Source: Siderastrea siderea (lineage: Eukaryota; Cnidaria; Anthozoa; Scleractinia; Rhizangiidae). Taken from it: a stretch of 64,000 nucleotides of DNA. The stretch lies in contig OZ034977.1 in the NCBI GenBank assembly GCA_964030785.1, forward strand, positions 31,951,652 to 32,015,651, given 5' to 3'. The notes beneath the pieces were generated by a model. The model did not search any database. It saw nothing but the letters and a program-made list of their open reading frames with translations, and had not been told where the DNA came from. Each line of letters begins with the position of its first letter. Within the stretch, counting starts at the first letter, position 1. Below are positions 1-10,560 of this stretch, one piece after another. A program made the translations under genes and the position numbers.

Positions 1-1427
1 ACAAATGACAAGCTTTTCACATTCTTATGGGATGGGAAAGGGGACAAAATTAAACGGACTGAAATGATAGCTGATTATTGCGATGGTGGTCAAAAAATGT
101 TAGACATAATGGAATTTAATAAATCTTTGAAGATTGCGTGGATATTAAAATATATTTCTGATGAGTGCAAATCTAAATGCAAGTGTTTTTTTGATTTCCA
201 TCTTTCTAAATTGGGAGGCAAATTAGTTTTTCTTGGGAACTTGAGTAAAAACGATGCTACAAAACTCAATGTCAAAGATAATTTCCTCCAAGAACTTATA
301 GAGATTTGGGCCGACTTTAACGACAGAGATTCTTTTGACTCCCAACGTGACTTTAGTGGTAGTCTGATATGGAACAACTCATTAGTAAGAATTGCTGGTG
401 AGGCTGTCTTCTACAAGAACTCAGGGCAAAAGCCGGAGTAAAAAATATCAAAGACCTCATGAATGATGAGTATGAGGTCATAACTTATAGAATTGTTTTC
501 ATGTTTCCTTCCTTGAATTTTATGGAGTAGCCTCGGCCATAAGGTCCGCCATGAAGACTTTGAAAATGAAATCACAATTGCAAAGTGAAAACGATCAAGG
601 GATTTCAGTACAGCAACTAAGCCAACCAAATTAGCTTATGAAATTCTAATAAATAAAAAATCTACTCGCCCTAAGAAGAGTCAGGAAAAATGGGTAAGAG
701 ACTGTAAACTTCAAGCTGTGGAGGATTTGAACTGGACTTTTATTTATTCACTTCCAAGGATATGCGCAGTAAGTACTAAACTAAGGAATTTCCAGTTCAA
801 ATTCCTCCACAGACGTATAGCAACGAATTCCTTTCTTTTCAAAATTCGAATATCGGATACAGCTCTTTGTTACTTGTGTAAAACAGACGAGGAAACACTA
901 ATTCATCTTTACTGGGAATGCTCAGTTACAAAATCTTTTTGGCAAAGTGTGAAAGAATTTTTCGTTTCAATCCATCTTATACCAGCCTCGCATGTTTTAG
1001 ACATGTATGAATGTTTAGGCTTCGGAGGAGAGGAAGATGATGTATTACTAAACCACTGTTTGCTCCTTGCAAGATATTATATCTATTGTTGTAAATTTAA
1101 GAATGTCTCTTCATGTATCGGAGAATACGTGCAAGGGCTGAAATTCAATTTTGAAATTGAAAAACAAGTTTCTATGGTGACAGGTTCAGAGAACAAATTT
1201 CAGCAGAGATGGTGCAAAATTCTCCAGCCACTATAAGAAGTGGCTTCTTACACAACTTTAATCTCCTCCTTTTCTTTAATCCAAAACCAATTTTTGCTTA
1301 AGTATCTTTTTTAGCCGGGTTCCTCCCCTTTTTTTATCCTGCTCTCCGTCTACTTTACCTTAAATTTGTTCTCCCTCCCTTTTTTTTTCTTTTAGTTATT
1401 TATTTATTTATCTATTTATTTATTTGT

Positions 1428-1462
<35 letters not shown>

Positions 1463-1531
1463 TGTTTTAGTCATGTGAACCTGTGTAAATGTGAACTGTT
1501 ACAATAAAGTGTTAACTGAAAAAAAAAAAAA
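1..1531 (+). mobile_element. LINE retrotransposon, 3' part, decayed
   Basis: The C-terminal part of a LINE ORF2 lies here, cut off by the window edge. The segment 718-1236 is open and contains the zinc-knuckle-like module seen downstream of many LINE reverse transcriptases (CYLCKTDEETLIHLYWEC). The upstream segment 64-441 is in the same family context, but the frame shifts near 430 and again around 530-640, so the ORF is broken. The 3' UTR has a T-rich tract, a (TTTA)n run at about 1391-1463, an AATAAA near 1504 and a terminal A run ending about 1531, which marks the 3' end. The plus strand is the coding strand. The family (CR1/L2/Jockey-like) cannot be fixed without the reverse transcriptase domain. 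Confidence 0.8.
1391..1463. repeat. (TTTA)n microsatellite in LINE 3' UTR
   Basis: An imperfect TTTA tetranucleotide run lies inside the 3' UTR of the LINE. It is seen directly. Confidence 0.9.
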
Positions 1532-2286
1532 CTCTACCTCACCAACTGTTTCATTACAAAATACAGCCAGGGGAATGTAAAATTCTTCTTTGGTCTCGGC
1601 TGGTCTGATCCTTAAACAACTGAACAACTGATAACAGTGTCCAAAATAATGCTTTAAACTGGCATGAATTTTCTGTTTATGTACTTCAGAATGCAGCAAA
1701 TTGCATTAGAGCATCTCTAGATTTTCAAAATTTTCCAGGGGAAGATACCCCTGGAGACCCCACCAGAAAATTACTTTTAGTGCTTGTCATTAAAGACATT
1801 TACTCCTGTTAAAATTGACTGTTTAATTTAAGCTTGATAAGTTTTAGATTTACTTTATCACTTTTTCTTTTGTCTTGTGTTTTTTTTGGGGAGGGGGGGG
1901 GGTCATCTCAAATATTTAGGACTTCAAGGGGGGACCAGGTAAAAACTTTCTAATGTAAAGGGGGTTCATTATATTTTGCAGGTACTACCCATCAAATCCC
2001 ACCAGCCCCCCCTACCCTATAAAAAATGAACGGTTCCTAAGTAGTCAAATCTTGCTAGGGAAGACTGATGACGTTCAGCAGGAGGCCGTCAGACAGGCTG
2101 TCAAGCATTATATGACTTTGTTAATTATTTCTCTTTTGTTTCTCTTGTCATAACTTACATTTTATCAGGTCTATACATGCTATACAACACAATATAAATT
2201 TATACAATTGTATACTTGTGATAAAGTATATTTTGAAACGGAAATATTATGGTTCAATTAGAGATGTAATCTGTAATTTTTTTTGC
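1532..2286. other. Intergenic, no gene seen
   Basis: AT-rich sequence with a G run near 1896-1909. I see no ORF with domain signal and no splice-supported exon. Confidence 0.5.
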
Positions 2287-5239
2287 CAGCTCACTGACAC
2301 CAGCATCTTTGTACATAGCTACCTTTGATTCAATAAGCCCACTAAAAACACAGCACTTGACACATGCTTATATAGTAAGAAAGAAAATACGTACTTATGT
2401 TTGATGTCTCTGTCGACGACAGTGCGGAAATGGTCTTACGTACATAACATGCTACTTATTTCCTTATGAAACTCATAATTAATCAAACGCGCTCTTAGCG
2501 ACATTAATAACACCGGGCCCTCTGGGTATAAGTTCTGAATGCTACATGTGTGTATTAACCAGATTAACTTTCTTAACAAGCGATTTACCTTCAAAATATG
2601 ACTGCAGAAGTAAAATGCGACAAATATTCGTAAAGTTTTGGAAGTGAACAACTTTACTCTCGGAACTGCTGCGGCACGCTTGATTACCTTTTACACTTCT
2701 GAAGACTTCAACGTTAAAGTCATTACGTAATCATTAAATTTAAGTCTGTGTCTGACAGGAAGGAGGTGGTTAAATGATATTCAAAAAAGCACGCAGCAAA
2801 AGTTGCTTAACTTTAGGAGAAGAAATACATTTATATTTTCAGTTTATTTAATGGTTACCAAAAAAGCTCGAAAGTGAGAAAAGGGAGAGCAAATGTTAAA
2901 TAACCATATGAATGTCTGAGTCAGAGACATGATTATGGCCACCCTGAGGGATTGGACGTGGAATTTGGCAAAACACAATCAACGAAAACACAAGCAAACA
3001 GTGAAGCAAATTGTGAAACAAACTCAACTAAGCCTGAGAGCTGAGGCATGTAATGTTTTGTAATGGGAATCAGCTCTGCGTGGAAACATGCACCTTTGAA
3101 GGCGACTATTTTAAAATTATTCGATTCAGTATAAAGTTATATGTAACTGTTCATAATCCAACTACTAATTCTCACGTAATGAATACTTTTTGTCCGCCAC
3201 ACGACAACGCAACAGCACTTTATTGACGAGAATACAAAACAACTTAAGCCGAGAACAGAGGCATGTAATGGATATTCATCCTCTACGTGGGAACAAGATT
3301 GAAGTTATCATTCAGTGTAGCGTTAATCACACAATTGTGCATGGAAACTATCACTAATATCTTCAGCTTTACTGTCAGAATAACCAGTGTAAGTAAAACG
3401 CTCTGAATAGCTTGAACACCAATCTCACTGAAATGCCAACAGAAGTGCTCACTGACACCAGCATCTTTGTACATAGCTACCTTTGATTTAATAAGCCCAC
3501 TAAAAACACAGCACTTGACACATACTTATATAGTAAGAAAGAAAATACGTACTTATGTTTGATGTCTCTGTCGACGACAGTGCGGAGATGGTCTTACATT
3601 AGCCTCCCACGCAGTCGTTTTTAGGGGAGTCGTATTACCCTCCTCCCCACAAACGCCTGCTTACCGGAGTTCAACATTCCTTTCCGCCGCTTAGCCAATC
3701 ACATTGTACCTACTTATGGCTGGTAGGTTAACCTTGACCGCAGGACGCTTTCGCGGGAACACATGCAGATAAACAGACGCGCGGTATAAATTTTAAAATG
3801 TACAGTAAAAGGTCATCTCAAAATCGTTCTTGAATGCAGGGATAACTAAGTCTCCTAAGCTTTCAAATGGCAAGTTAAACTTCAAAATCGGTGCTTAGAT
3901 TTTGATGAAATAATTTTATTTATGTGCTCGATAAACCCTGTTTAGGCATAATATTTACGATATCGCCTCATTTAATCACTGATTAAATGAGGGGATAATT
4001 ATAACTACATTCTCTGAGCTCTCAAATGGTTCATTTAACTTAGAAGTGTAGCATTATCTATACTCTATAAGCTTTCAAATGCAACATTAAACTTAGAAAT
4101 CCCTCGAGAGATTTTAAAACTGATAAATTCAACGCAAGAGATAAGCTCTGTGTAATCACAATGGTGATTGTAAACTAGACTACGCGTTATAAACTAGGAC
4201 TAGCAGTCTCTTCTGCTTTAATAGGGAATATCGTGTGAAAAGAGCATGTGAACGCACGTTGCAAAAACCTCCTTCGTCCCTCGACGCAAAGATAGCAGAA
4301 ACGTTAATGGATATGCCAGCGAATTTAGTTTGACAGATTTCGCCGCCCAACGCACTTGGTTGTTGTGCCATGTGTGATATTTTCATCTCATTCATCGGTT
4401 TATCATCTCGCTCGGTCCTTTGTCGTCTTACCCTTTGTCTTTTCAAGTCGTAGAAGTCTCTTATATCCCTTCGCATTGCATTGGCTCCAGCATTTTGAGA
4501 AGCGCTGAAGTCTTCACCGACCGTCCGTTTGATCAGGCGAGCAAGATCAACAACGCTTTGTCAGAAAATTCGAACTCTTTCAATCGATAACGTAACGGGA
4601 TAAAAGCGTCGCACAGGAAACACTTTTAATCACACGCAATATATATTTTCCCGATGTTTCAGCCATAATTCGTCATTCTAGAAGTAAAAATATATTCCAA
4701 CTTCCCGGCACCATCATATCTGAACAAAGACAATCACGGGAAATACAGAAGCGTACATTGTAACGATTAATTTGATTGGTCTTCGTCAGACAATGCCTCA
4801 ATGGTGATTGGTTTGATTGCCTCGCAAGTAAAACAATGGGAAAGGAATGTCGAACTCGGGTAAGCAGGCGTTTGCGGGGAGGAGGGTAATACGACTCCCC
4901 TAAAAACGACTACGTGGGAGGCTAGTCTTACATAACATGCTACTTATTTCCTTATGAAACTCATAATTAATCAAACGCGCTCTTAGCGACATTAACAACA
5001 CCAGGCCCTCTGGGTATAAGTTTTGAATGCTACATGTGTTATAAGCCAGATTAACTTTCTTAACAAGCGATTTACCTTCAAAATGTGACTTCCGAAGTAA
5101 AATGCGACAAATATTCGAAAAGTTTTGGAACTGAACAACTTTACTCTCGGTACTGCTGCCGGCACGCTTGATTACCTTTTACACTTCTGAAGACTTCAAC
5201 GTTAAAGTCATTACGTAATCATTAAATTTAAGTCTGTGC
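2287..5239. repeat. Direct repeat pair flanking a dispersed repeat
   Basis: A block of about 465 bp (2287-2755) recurs at 3446-3599 and continues at 4925-5239, where the second copy is split by the element at 3600-4924. Between the copies lies a block of about 690 bp (2758-3444) that recurs at 18636-19315. The blocks are highly similar. They do not begin TG or end CA, so I do not call LTRs. No coding signal is seen. Confidence 0.8.
3600..4924. mobile_element. Non-autonomous Mutator-like element, 9-bp TSD
   Basis: The two ends are long inverted repeats of about 90 bp starting TAGCCTCCCACG, with short mismatched stretches. The flanks are a perfect 9-bp direct duplication, GTCTTACAT (3591-3599 and 4925-4933). 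The uninterrupted relative at about 2430-2450 shows the pre-insertion context. Long inverted ends plus a 9-bp duplication are typical of Mutator-like elements. No transposase is visible inside. An open minus-strand stretch at 4180-4476 has no recognisable domain. Confidence 0.8.
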
Positions 5240-5697
5240 ATGGGGAGCTTTGGTGAGCTCAGGATTTCACAGCAAGAAGTAATTCAAGGCGCGAAGTTCT
5301 GTCAATCTGCTAATGATCTTGCGGTTAGTTCGGTTCCACGGGTGGTATAATAAATTGACATTCTACTGTAACATGTTAATTTACACATCAAGCATATGCC
5401 TGTGCAATCACTGTCGTAAATACATTTCGCCAACAATGTTCTTCGGTCAGTAACAAAACGACGAGGGGTGTCAACTCTAACATTTGCTGTTTGAACAGCA
5501 CTACACAGTAATGAGGGTCGTCCCGAAAATCTGGAAAAACCTCCCGACTTTGTTATGAAGATCCCACAAAAATAACAAGCGATATCAAAAATCATAGTTG
5601 GAAAGAGAGACGGAGAAGGAGACAAAAGGGAGCTCTGTCTCTCCTCAATATCAACCCGCTTTATCTTTTCGTCCGCTTCCACATTTCGCCGATCTTA
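5240..5697. other. Intergenic, no gene seen
   Basis: An open minus-strand stretch overlaps here without any recognised motif or splice signal pattern. I treat it as non-coding. Confidence 0.4.
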
Positions 5698-6002
5698 GGG
5701 CCCGTTTAAACATGCGATTTTTTGTGCAATTTTTGTCGCACATTTCAGTGCAATTTTTGTCGCGCTCAAGCTCGCGATAAAAATTGCAAGTGAGTGTAAA
5801 CTAGCGGCGATTTGCGGTGCGATTTGTCGCTGCGATATTGCAGAGGTTTCGATTGATGCAACTTGGCGGCGGTTTGGGGGAAAGTGCAGCACATATTGCA
5901 CTGGAATCGCAGCGAAATCGCTGCTAGTTTACACTTGCGACAAAAGTTGCATTGGAGAGCGCGACAAAAATTGCACCAAAAATCGCATGTGTAAACGGGC
6001 CT
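5698..6002. mobile_element. PIF/Harbinger-like MITE with TTA duplication
   Basis: This 305-bp element has inverted ends of about 45 bp beginning GGGCCCGTTT and is flanked by TTA on both sides (5695-5697 and 6003-6005). A TTA duplication with G-rich termini is the Harbinger pattern. The interior is itself partly palindromic, built from GCGA and TTGCA motifs. Confidence 0.8.
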
Positions 6003-6685
6003 TTACGCAGCTTGCATTTCCTATGTCTCTTCTGGTCGCTTATTCTTAGAGGTAAGCAGAGGTGACAGCTGAAATTTAGGCCACGTTCCTACTAGAATAG
6101 ACTGTGGGAAGCCTAAAGAGGAGAGTCAATTGCATTGTGTTTACTGACTGTATTAGCAACGGCCAGCAGTTCAAAACGATGCTGTTGCAAAGTAAAGGCT
6201 TTCAGAAAATATGGTTAATCAGATAGCCGCATTGAAAACTAAAATGTCAGGAATTAGTTTCTAAAGATGCTGTGATGCTGGTTCGGTGGGTCCGTGAAGG
6301 TATCTTTTCAAATTGATAACAGCTTCAGTTAAAATAAGGTAAATTGGCCACTGTAAGGAAATTCAAACACTTTTGATCTTTGTCAGTTATTGTAAATCTG
6401 CAACACGCTCAACATGGGCATCAGACAGGAAAATGTAAGCAAAATACTTCTCAAACTCATTAATTATTCATATTGTTATCAGCCTACCAGAACAGCCCAT
6501 TCTGGTCAGGTGGATGAGTTTAGAAACCCAATGAAAAACGAGTTAAAACCACACGCGTTTAGAAACGATTTCAAACCCGTGTGTAAATTGTTTCTTAATC
6601 TGCATATTCAAAAGGCAAGACGAAAACATGGACATCAACAAATTTATTTATTCACACATTTCAAAGTTCATACATTAAATAAAGC
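6003..6685. other. Spacer downstream of the recombinase gene
   Basis: No gene is recognised. The sequence lies 3' of the minus-strand tyrosine recombinase and may hold its 3' UTR. The plus-strand open stretch from 6414 is antisense to the recombinase exon. Confidence 0.4.
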
Positions 6686-7233
6686 TTATTTGCTATTAAC
6701 GTTGAATGTGACGTTGCAGTTATTAAAGTCACCAAAACAAAAAGCTGTATCCTTCTCTAAATTAAATTCCTTCTCAATAGGCATGACCTTGTCATTTGGT
6801 TCATTTTTATCCTGGCTCGCACACTTCGGCCCTAAAATAGCGCTTACTTTAGAAATAACTTTCTCCTCTGGTTTTTCGTACTTAAGAAGAGCATCTGACT
6901 TGTGCCCAGTTCTATCGCGGATTAGTTTACTATTAACCCCTGCATTAAACAGAGTAGAGGCACATGTAACCCGTAGGGAGTGGGAGGTCTTCCGTTTCAG
7001 CCCTGCGGCTTTGCACATATCTGGCAAAATTTGATTTAACGTATTAGAGCGATTTTCCTCGGACCGTGAAACAGTTACTGTACAAGTATATACTGTTACG
7101 CCAAATTAGTTGCTGCTAGTCAAGGGACGGCTGGGGTCTATTAACTTCTATTCCCAAAAGGAGATTAGTCTAAATCAAAACACAAGAAAAACAACACAAA
7201 GTGGACAAGCACAAATATACAGTGAACGTGTGG

Positions 7234-7250
7234 TTTATTTTTCCTTTATT
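7234..7250 (-). terminator. Polyadenylation signals of the DM-domain gene
   Basis: Two AATAAA hexamers on the minus strand (7245-7250 and 7234-7239) follow the DM-gene stop by 70-86 bases and lie inside the element's left end. Confidence 0.6.
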
Positions 7251-7319
7251 ACTGATTCTCGAGTCATGTTACGACAGCGGAAATGCACATGTATATGATA
7301 CTTGTTGCGACATTAATTT

Positions 7320-9221
7320 TTACCACCTCGTGTAATTTTTTGGGAAAATTCCTCCACAGAAGTTACAAAAACTGCCTTGTTCGTCAGTGGAAATACTTTT
7401 AAAGCAGTAAGGGCACTCACGCGGGTTTACATGCTGCATGGTCGAGAGTTGTTGCGAATATCTATTCTCTTCCAAACTTTTGAAAACATTTACATTTGTT
7501 GCACTTTTCTCTGGCTTATGAAAAGAATATAAATTAAAATTAGCTTTCGCTGCATCGTTTTCTTCGACAGTCTTGATAATATCTCTCAATGCTACTGTTT
7601 CAACTGGCATGCTCGCCAGTTGCTTGATTCTTTCTGCGGACTGTGCCGTGGTGGTTTCGGTGAAGCATTTCTCGTCATCGTCCGGGCCTGTAAGGTCGAT
7701 GATTCTTAGATTCTCCGCTTCACCTGCTGCATCGTGAGTGTGCTCAACTTCCGGATCGTTAGACGAGTCCAAGATTTCTTGAACGACTGCATCCATATCC
7801 CCTTGTGCTCGAGCAAGAAGGGAGGCTAATTTTACCTCATTTGCGAATGGCAAGACCTTTTTCAAGTTTTCCAACTTCTGAGTAAAGTGCTGCTGAGTCG
7901 GAACAACTGGCGAAGGGGACGGATGTGCTTGAGCCGTTGGGGAGAAAGTAGTGACTGTCGCAGTGCTTGACGCGCCGAGGTGTCTCTCTCGTCTGGGCTG
8001 TCTTTGGTGCAACTGAATTGCCGTTTTTAACACGGTCACCGGGTTGACGTCTTTCACTGTGGCGACGATTTCTTGTGAATACGAATTAATGCTGTTGTAT
8101 AGGTGCCGGTGTTTCTCAAGCTGCTCCTGTTGTTTAGCTGAAATTGTAATTAAATTACAATATTTTTCAATTTTATACTAGGGAAATAGGTCTAATCTTA
8201 CACAGACAATATTAAAACTATTTTGAACACAGACAAGTATGCAAATAAAAATAGGCTGGGCTATAGCCTATTTACATGCCGTTTACTCATTTCTTTTACT
8301 GAGGGAACACTGGGGGGTCTCCAAAACCATGCCGTAAAACCGCAAGATATCCTCTCAAATACCGAAAACCTAACCTGCGATCAGGCCAAATTTTGACGCT
8401 CCTTACATTCTCTTACGGGATTTTTCGAGCGACCACAAAAAGACAGAGAGTAAATGAGAGCGCGAAATAATTCGCCTGATCGCAGGTTACCGAAAACCGC
8501 ACTGAAACTTGCGCAAAATTCCTTCTCTTACTAACATTGTAAGGAAAGTTCCCTCACCGAAATACCGTACAAAATTAGACATTGTACCGAACACACCTGC
8601 TTAAAATGCTAAAATAACGCGTACCGTCGTACTGGATGAAACCGCAATCCCGCAGTTGTGAGTCGAAAATACCGTAAAACCGTAAGAAAAATCGCTCAGA
8701 ACCGTAATCCCGCAAACCCCAATGTACCCCTCCGTTACAAAGCTTGAATTTGTATCGGTACTGGAGTAAAATAGTGACGAGGTCCTCTAGAAGATCAAAA
8801 TTCCCCTTGAAATACTCAACGCCTTAATTTTAAGTCGGGATAGTTAGTCGTTGTAAACATGTCTACCTTTCCTTTGCTCTGACTTTGGCTTGCTTTTCTC
8901 CATTGCCTTCTTTGCTGCTTCAAAATTTGCCACCTTCAGAGCAAACATAGGTTCACTATCCAGTTGAGCGGTCATTTCTGGAAACCGTACAGCTTGGTTG
9001 TCTTCTGCTTTCTTTGCTGTGCAGGACTGCGTCAGGTTAGTGCGCCAGCGTTTTCCCTTGTCCTCATTCGAATGACGATCTGTCATTCGAAGTGCGAGGA
9101 GGTGCTCGTGACTTGCACATTTAGGGCAGGAACAGTTTGCATAAGGACAATTTCTTTTATGTCCTTTTAGCAGCTCGACTTGGCCGTGTAAGCGGCATTT
9201 ACCACATGTCCTCCCCGACAT
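7320..9221 (-). CDS. DMRT-like DM-domain protein (transposon passenger)
   Basis: A two-exon minus-strand gene of 390 codons. Exon 1 runs 9221-8867, donor GTAGAC. Exon 2 runs 8137-7320, acceptor TTTCAG. The start is the first in-frame ATG, just before the DM domain. Residues 6-35 show the full DM zinc pattern: C6, C9, H12, H21, C25, C30, C32, C35, with KGHKRNC and CSCPKC. DM domains are sequence-specific minor-groove DNA binders of the Doublesex/MAB-3/DMRT family. At about residues 206-244 is a short helical CUE/DMA-like segment (LENLKKVLPF, VVQEILDSS). The last 30 residues carry CPYC and CNFC pairs that could form a zinc ribbon. The gene lies inside a DD34E transposon and diverges from its transposase. 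No stop or frameshift is seen. Its role in transposition or expression is unknown. Confidence 0.8.
8371..8489. mobile_element. Small MITE in the DM-gene intron, 9-bp TSD
   Basis: A 119-bp element with inverted ends TAACCTGCGATCAGGC lies in the intron of the DM-domain gene. It is flanked by a perfect 9-bp duplication CCGAAAACC (8362-8370 and 8490-8498). This suggests a Mutator-like MITE that landed after the DM gene was formed. The surrounding intron also has several CCGTAAAACCG-like short repeats. Confidence 0.8.
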
Positions 9222-9443
9222 ACCAAAGCAAATATGTGTGGTACACACGGTGCGACTGAATACAAACTGTTCAAAATCCCCAACGTGTAATCTTCACAAT
9301 AAATTTTATTTGCATCTACGATATGTTGCACGTGCAACACAAGTTTCATTGTCTTTTTTAATTGCCTCTAGCTCCCTCCATTGTTTGCTCTATACATTCA
9401 CAAATACATTCGAGTATTTGTTTTTATATGATTCAAAACATGA

Positions 9444-10472
9444 CATTTAATTTTTAGAACGTCGTGGCGTATAAACCAGAACCACGGTTGCTACCGTTTT
9501 GGAAGTTCTTACCCGACACAAAAAAGACTTCAGATCATTGTGACGTTTTTGGAAACGTTGTCCATAGCTAACACGTCAAGAATTTGTCGGGTTTCCTACA
9601 ATTGTGTAGACCAATATGTGCGATTATTTCAACAAAGGGCAACATTGATACCTTCGGTATGCAATAATGTGCGTCCAAGACAAATGACATGGTGGAAGGC
9701 AGCATATCTTGAAGCTCTTGTCAGAATGTACCCCACTCTCTACCTTCGTGAGCTGCAACAGATACTTGCGAGTGATTTCCATCTGGCTCCCGGCGATGTT
9801 CCATCTATAGCATCAATAGCGAAACTGTTCATAAGGCTCCGCATCACTCGAAAGAAATGCATTCACGTGGCTCAGGAAAGGATGACACCCTACAATCTCC
9901 ATTGTCGTCAACTTTTTTTTCAATGGCGAAGGACTGTTGACCCAGCTAAAGTTTATTTTTTCGACGAGACACACTTTAATTGCGAGACTGATGAGCGTGA
10001 ATATGGAAGGACAGACTCAGGATTTGCATGTCCGGTCCTTCGTCAGAAAAGCAGAGCACGAGCTGGAAAGTTTTCCACTCTAGGTGTTTGTGGATTTAAC
10101 GAGGGAGTCTTGCAGGCAATTCCAGTTGAAGGAAATTTCACAGCAGATCTAATAACTGATGTAATAGAGAACCAAGTGCTGCCACTCTTGCCCGCGAACA
10201 GTTATTTGGTGGCTGATAATGCAAGTGTACATAATGAAATCGTATTATGCAGAATTTTAGCTAGAAAGAACATTACTCTTGTTAAACTGCCAGGCTATAG
10301 TTATGATTTAAATCCCATCGAAATGGTCTTTGGACAAGCAAAAGCAATTGCTCGTTTCACCCCTGGTTTCTTGAAAGAAAATACCATGTTGGCAATTGTG
10401 AGCGCATTTGAACAAATCAGCCCTTTAAACGTAAGACACTTTTACCAACGATCTTGGAGAGTGCTTCTGTAG
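9444..10472 (+). CDS. DD34E transposase, Tc1/mariner/IS630 group
   Basis: The frame is open from 9444 to the stop at 10472. The N-terminus is uncertain because no in-frame ATG precedes the helix-turn-helix region. A TTTTTAG acceptor-like site at 9451-9457 could mark an upstream exon. The C-terminal half is a DDE_3 catalytic domain: VYFFDETHF (first Asp), YLVADNASVHN (second Asp), then LNPIEMVF (Glu), with 34 residues between the second Asp and the Glu. The block before the Glu reads GYSYDLNPIE where most relatives have YSPDLNP. The N-terminal part contains winged-helix-like segments. All three catalytic residues are present and the frame is uninterrupted, so the protein may be functional. The enzyme would cut and paste its element at TA sites, which agrees with the flanking TA. 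Confidence 0.88.
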   Translation, partial: HLIFRTSWRINQNHGCYRFGSSYPTQKRLQIIVTFLETLSIANTSRICRVSYNCVDQYVRLFQQRATLIPSVCNNVRPRQMTWWKAAYLEALVRMYPTLYLRELQQILASDFHLAPGDVPSIASIAKLFIRLRITRKKCIHVAQERMTPYNLHCRQLFFQWRRTVDPAKVYFFDETHFNCETDEREYGRTDSGFACPVLRQKSRARAGKFSTLGVCGFNEGVLQAIPVEGNFTADLITDVIENQVLPLLPANSYLVADNASVHNEIVLCRILARKNITLVKLPGYSYDLNPIEMVFGQAKAIARFTPGFLKENTMLAIVSAFEQISPLNVRHFYQRSWRVLL

Positions 10473-10554
10473 AATAAAGGGTCGAAAGCAATGAACTCAA
10501 GCAAGCTGGACCAGTGATTATTTTTTAACGTAATCCTAAACAGTTCTGAATTAC

Positions 10555-10560
10555 AATAAA
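10555..10560 (+). terminator. Polyadenylation signal of the transposase gene
   Basis: AATAAA lies 83 bases after the transposase stop and inside the element's right end. Confidence 0.6.

Noticed and set aside
4180..4476. 98-codon minus-strand ORF inside the Mutator-like element.
   Set aside because: No transposase motif and basic low-complexity start. It is probably a chance ORF.
2287..5239. Direct repeats of about 465 bp around an internal block could be LTRs of a small retroelement.
   Set aside because: The repeats do not start TG or end CA, there is no primer-binding site or polypurine tract visible, and the internal block occurs alone at 18.6 kb.
6414..7034. A 206-codon plus-strand ORF.
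   Set aside because: It is antisense to the recombinase exon on the minus strand and has no domain.
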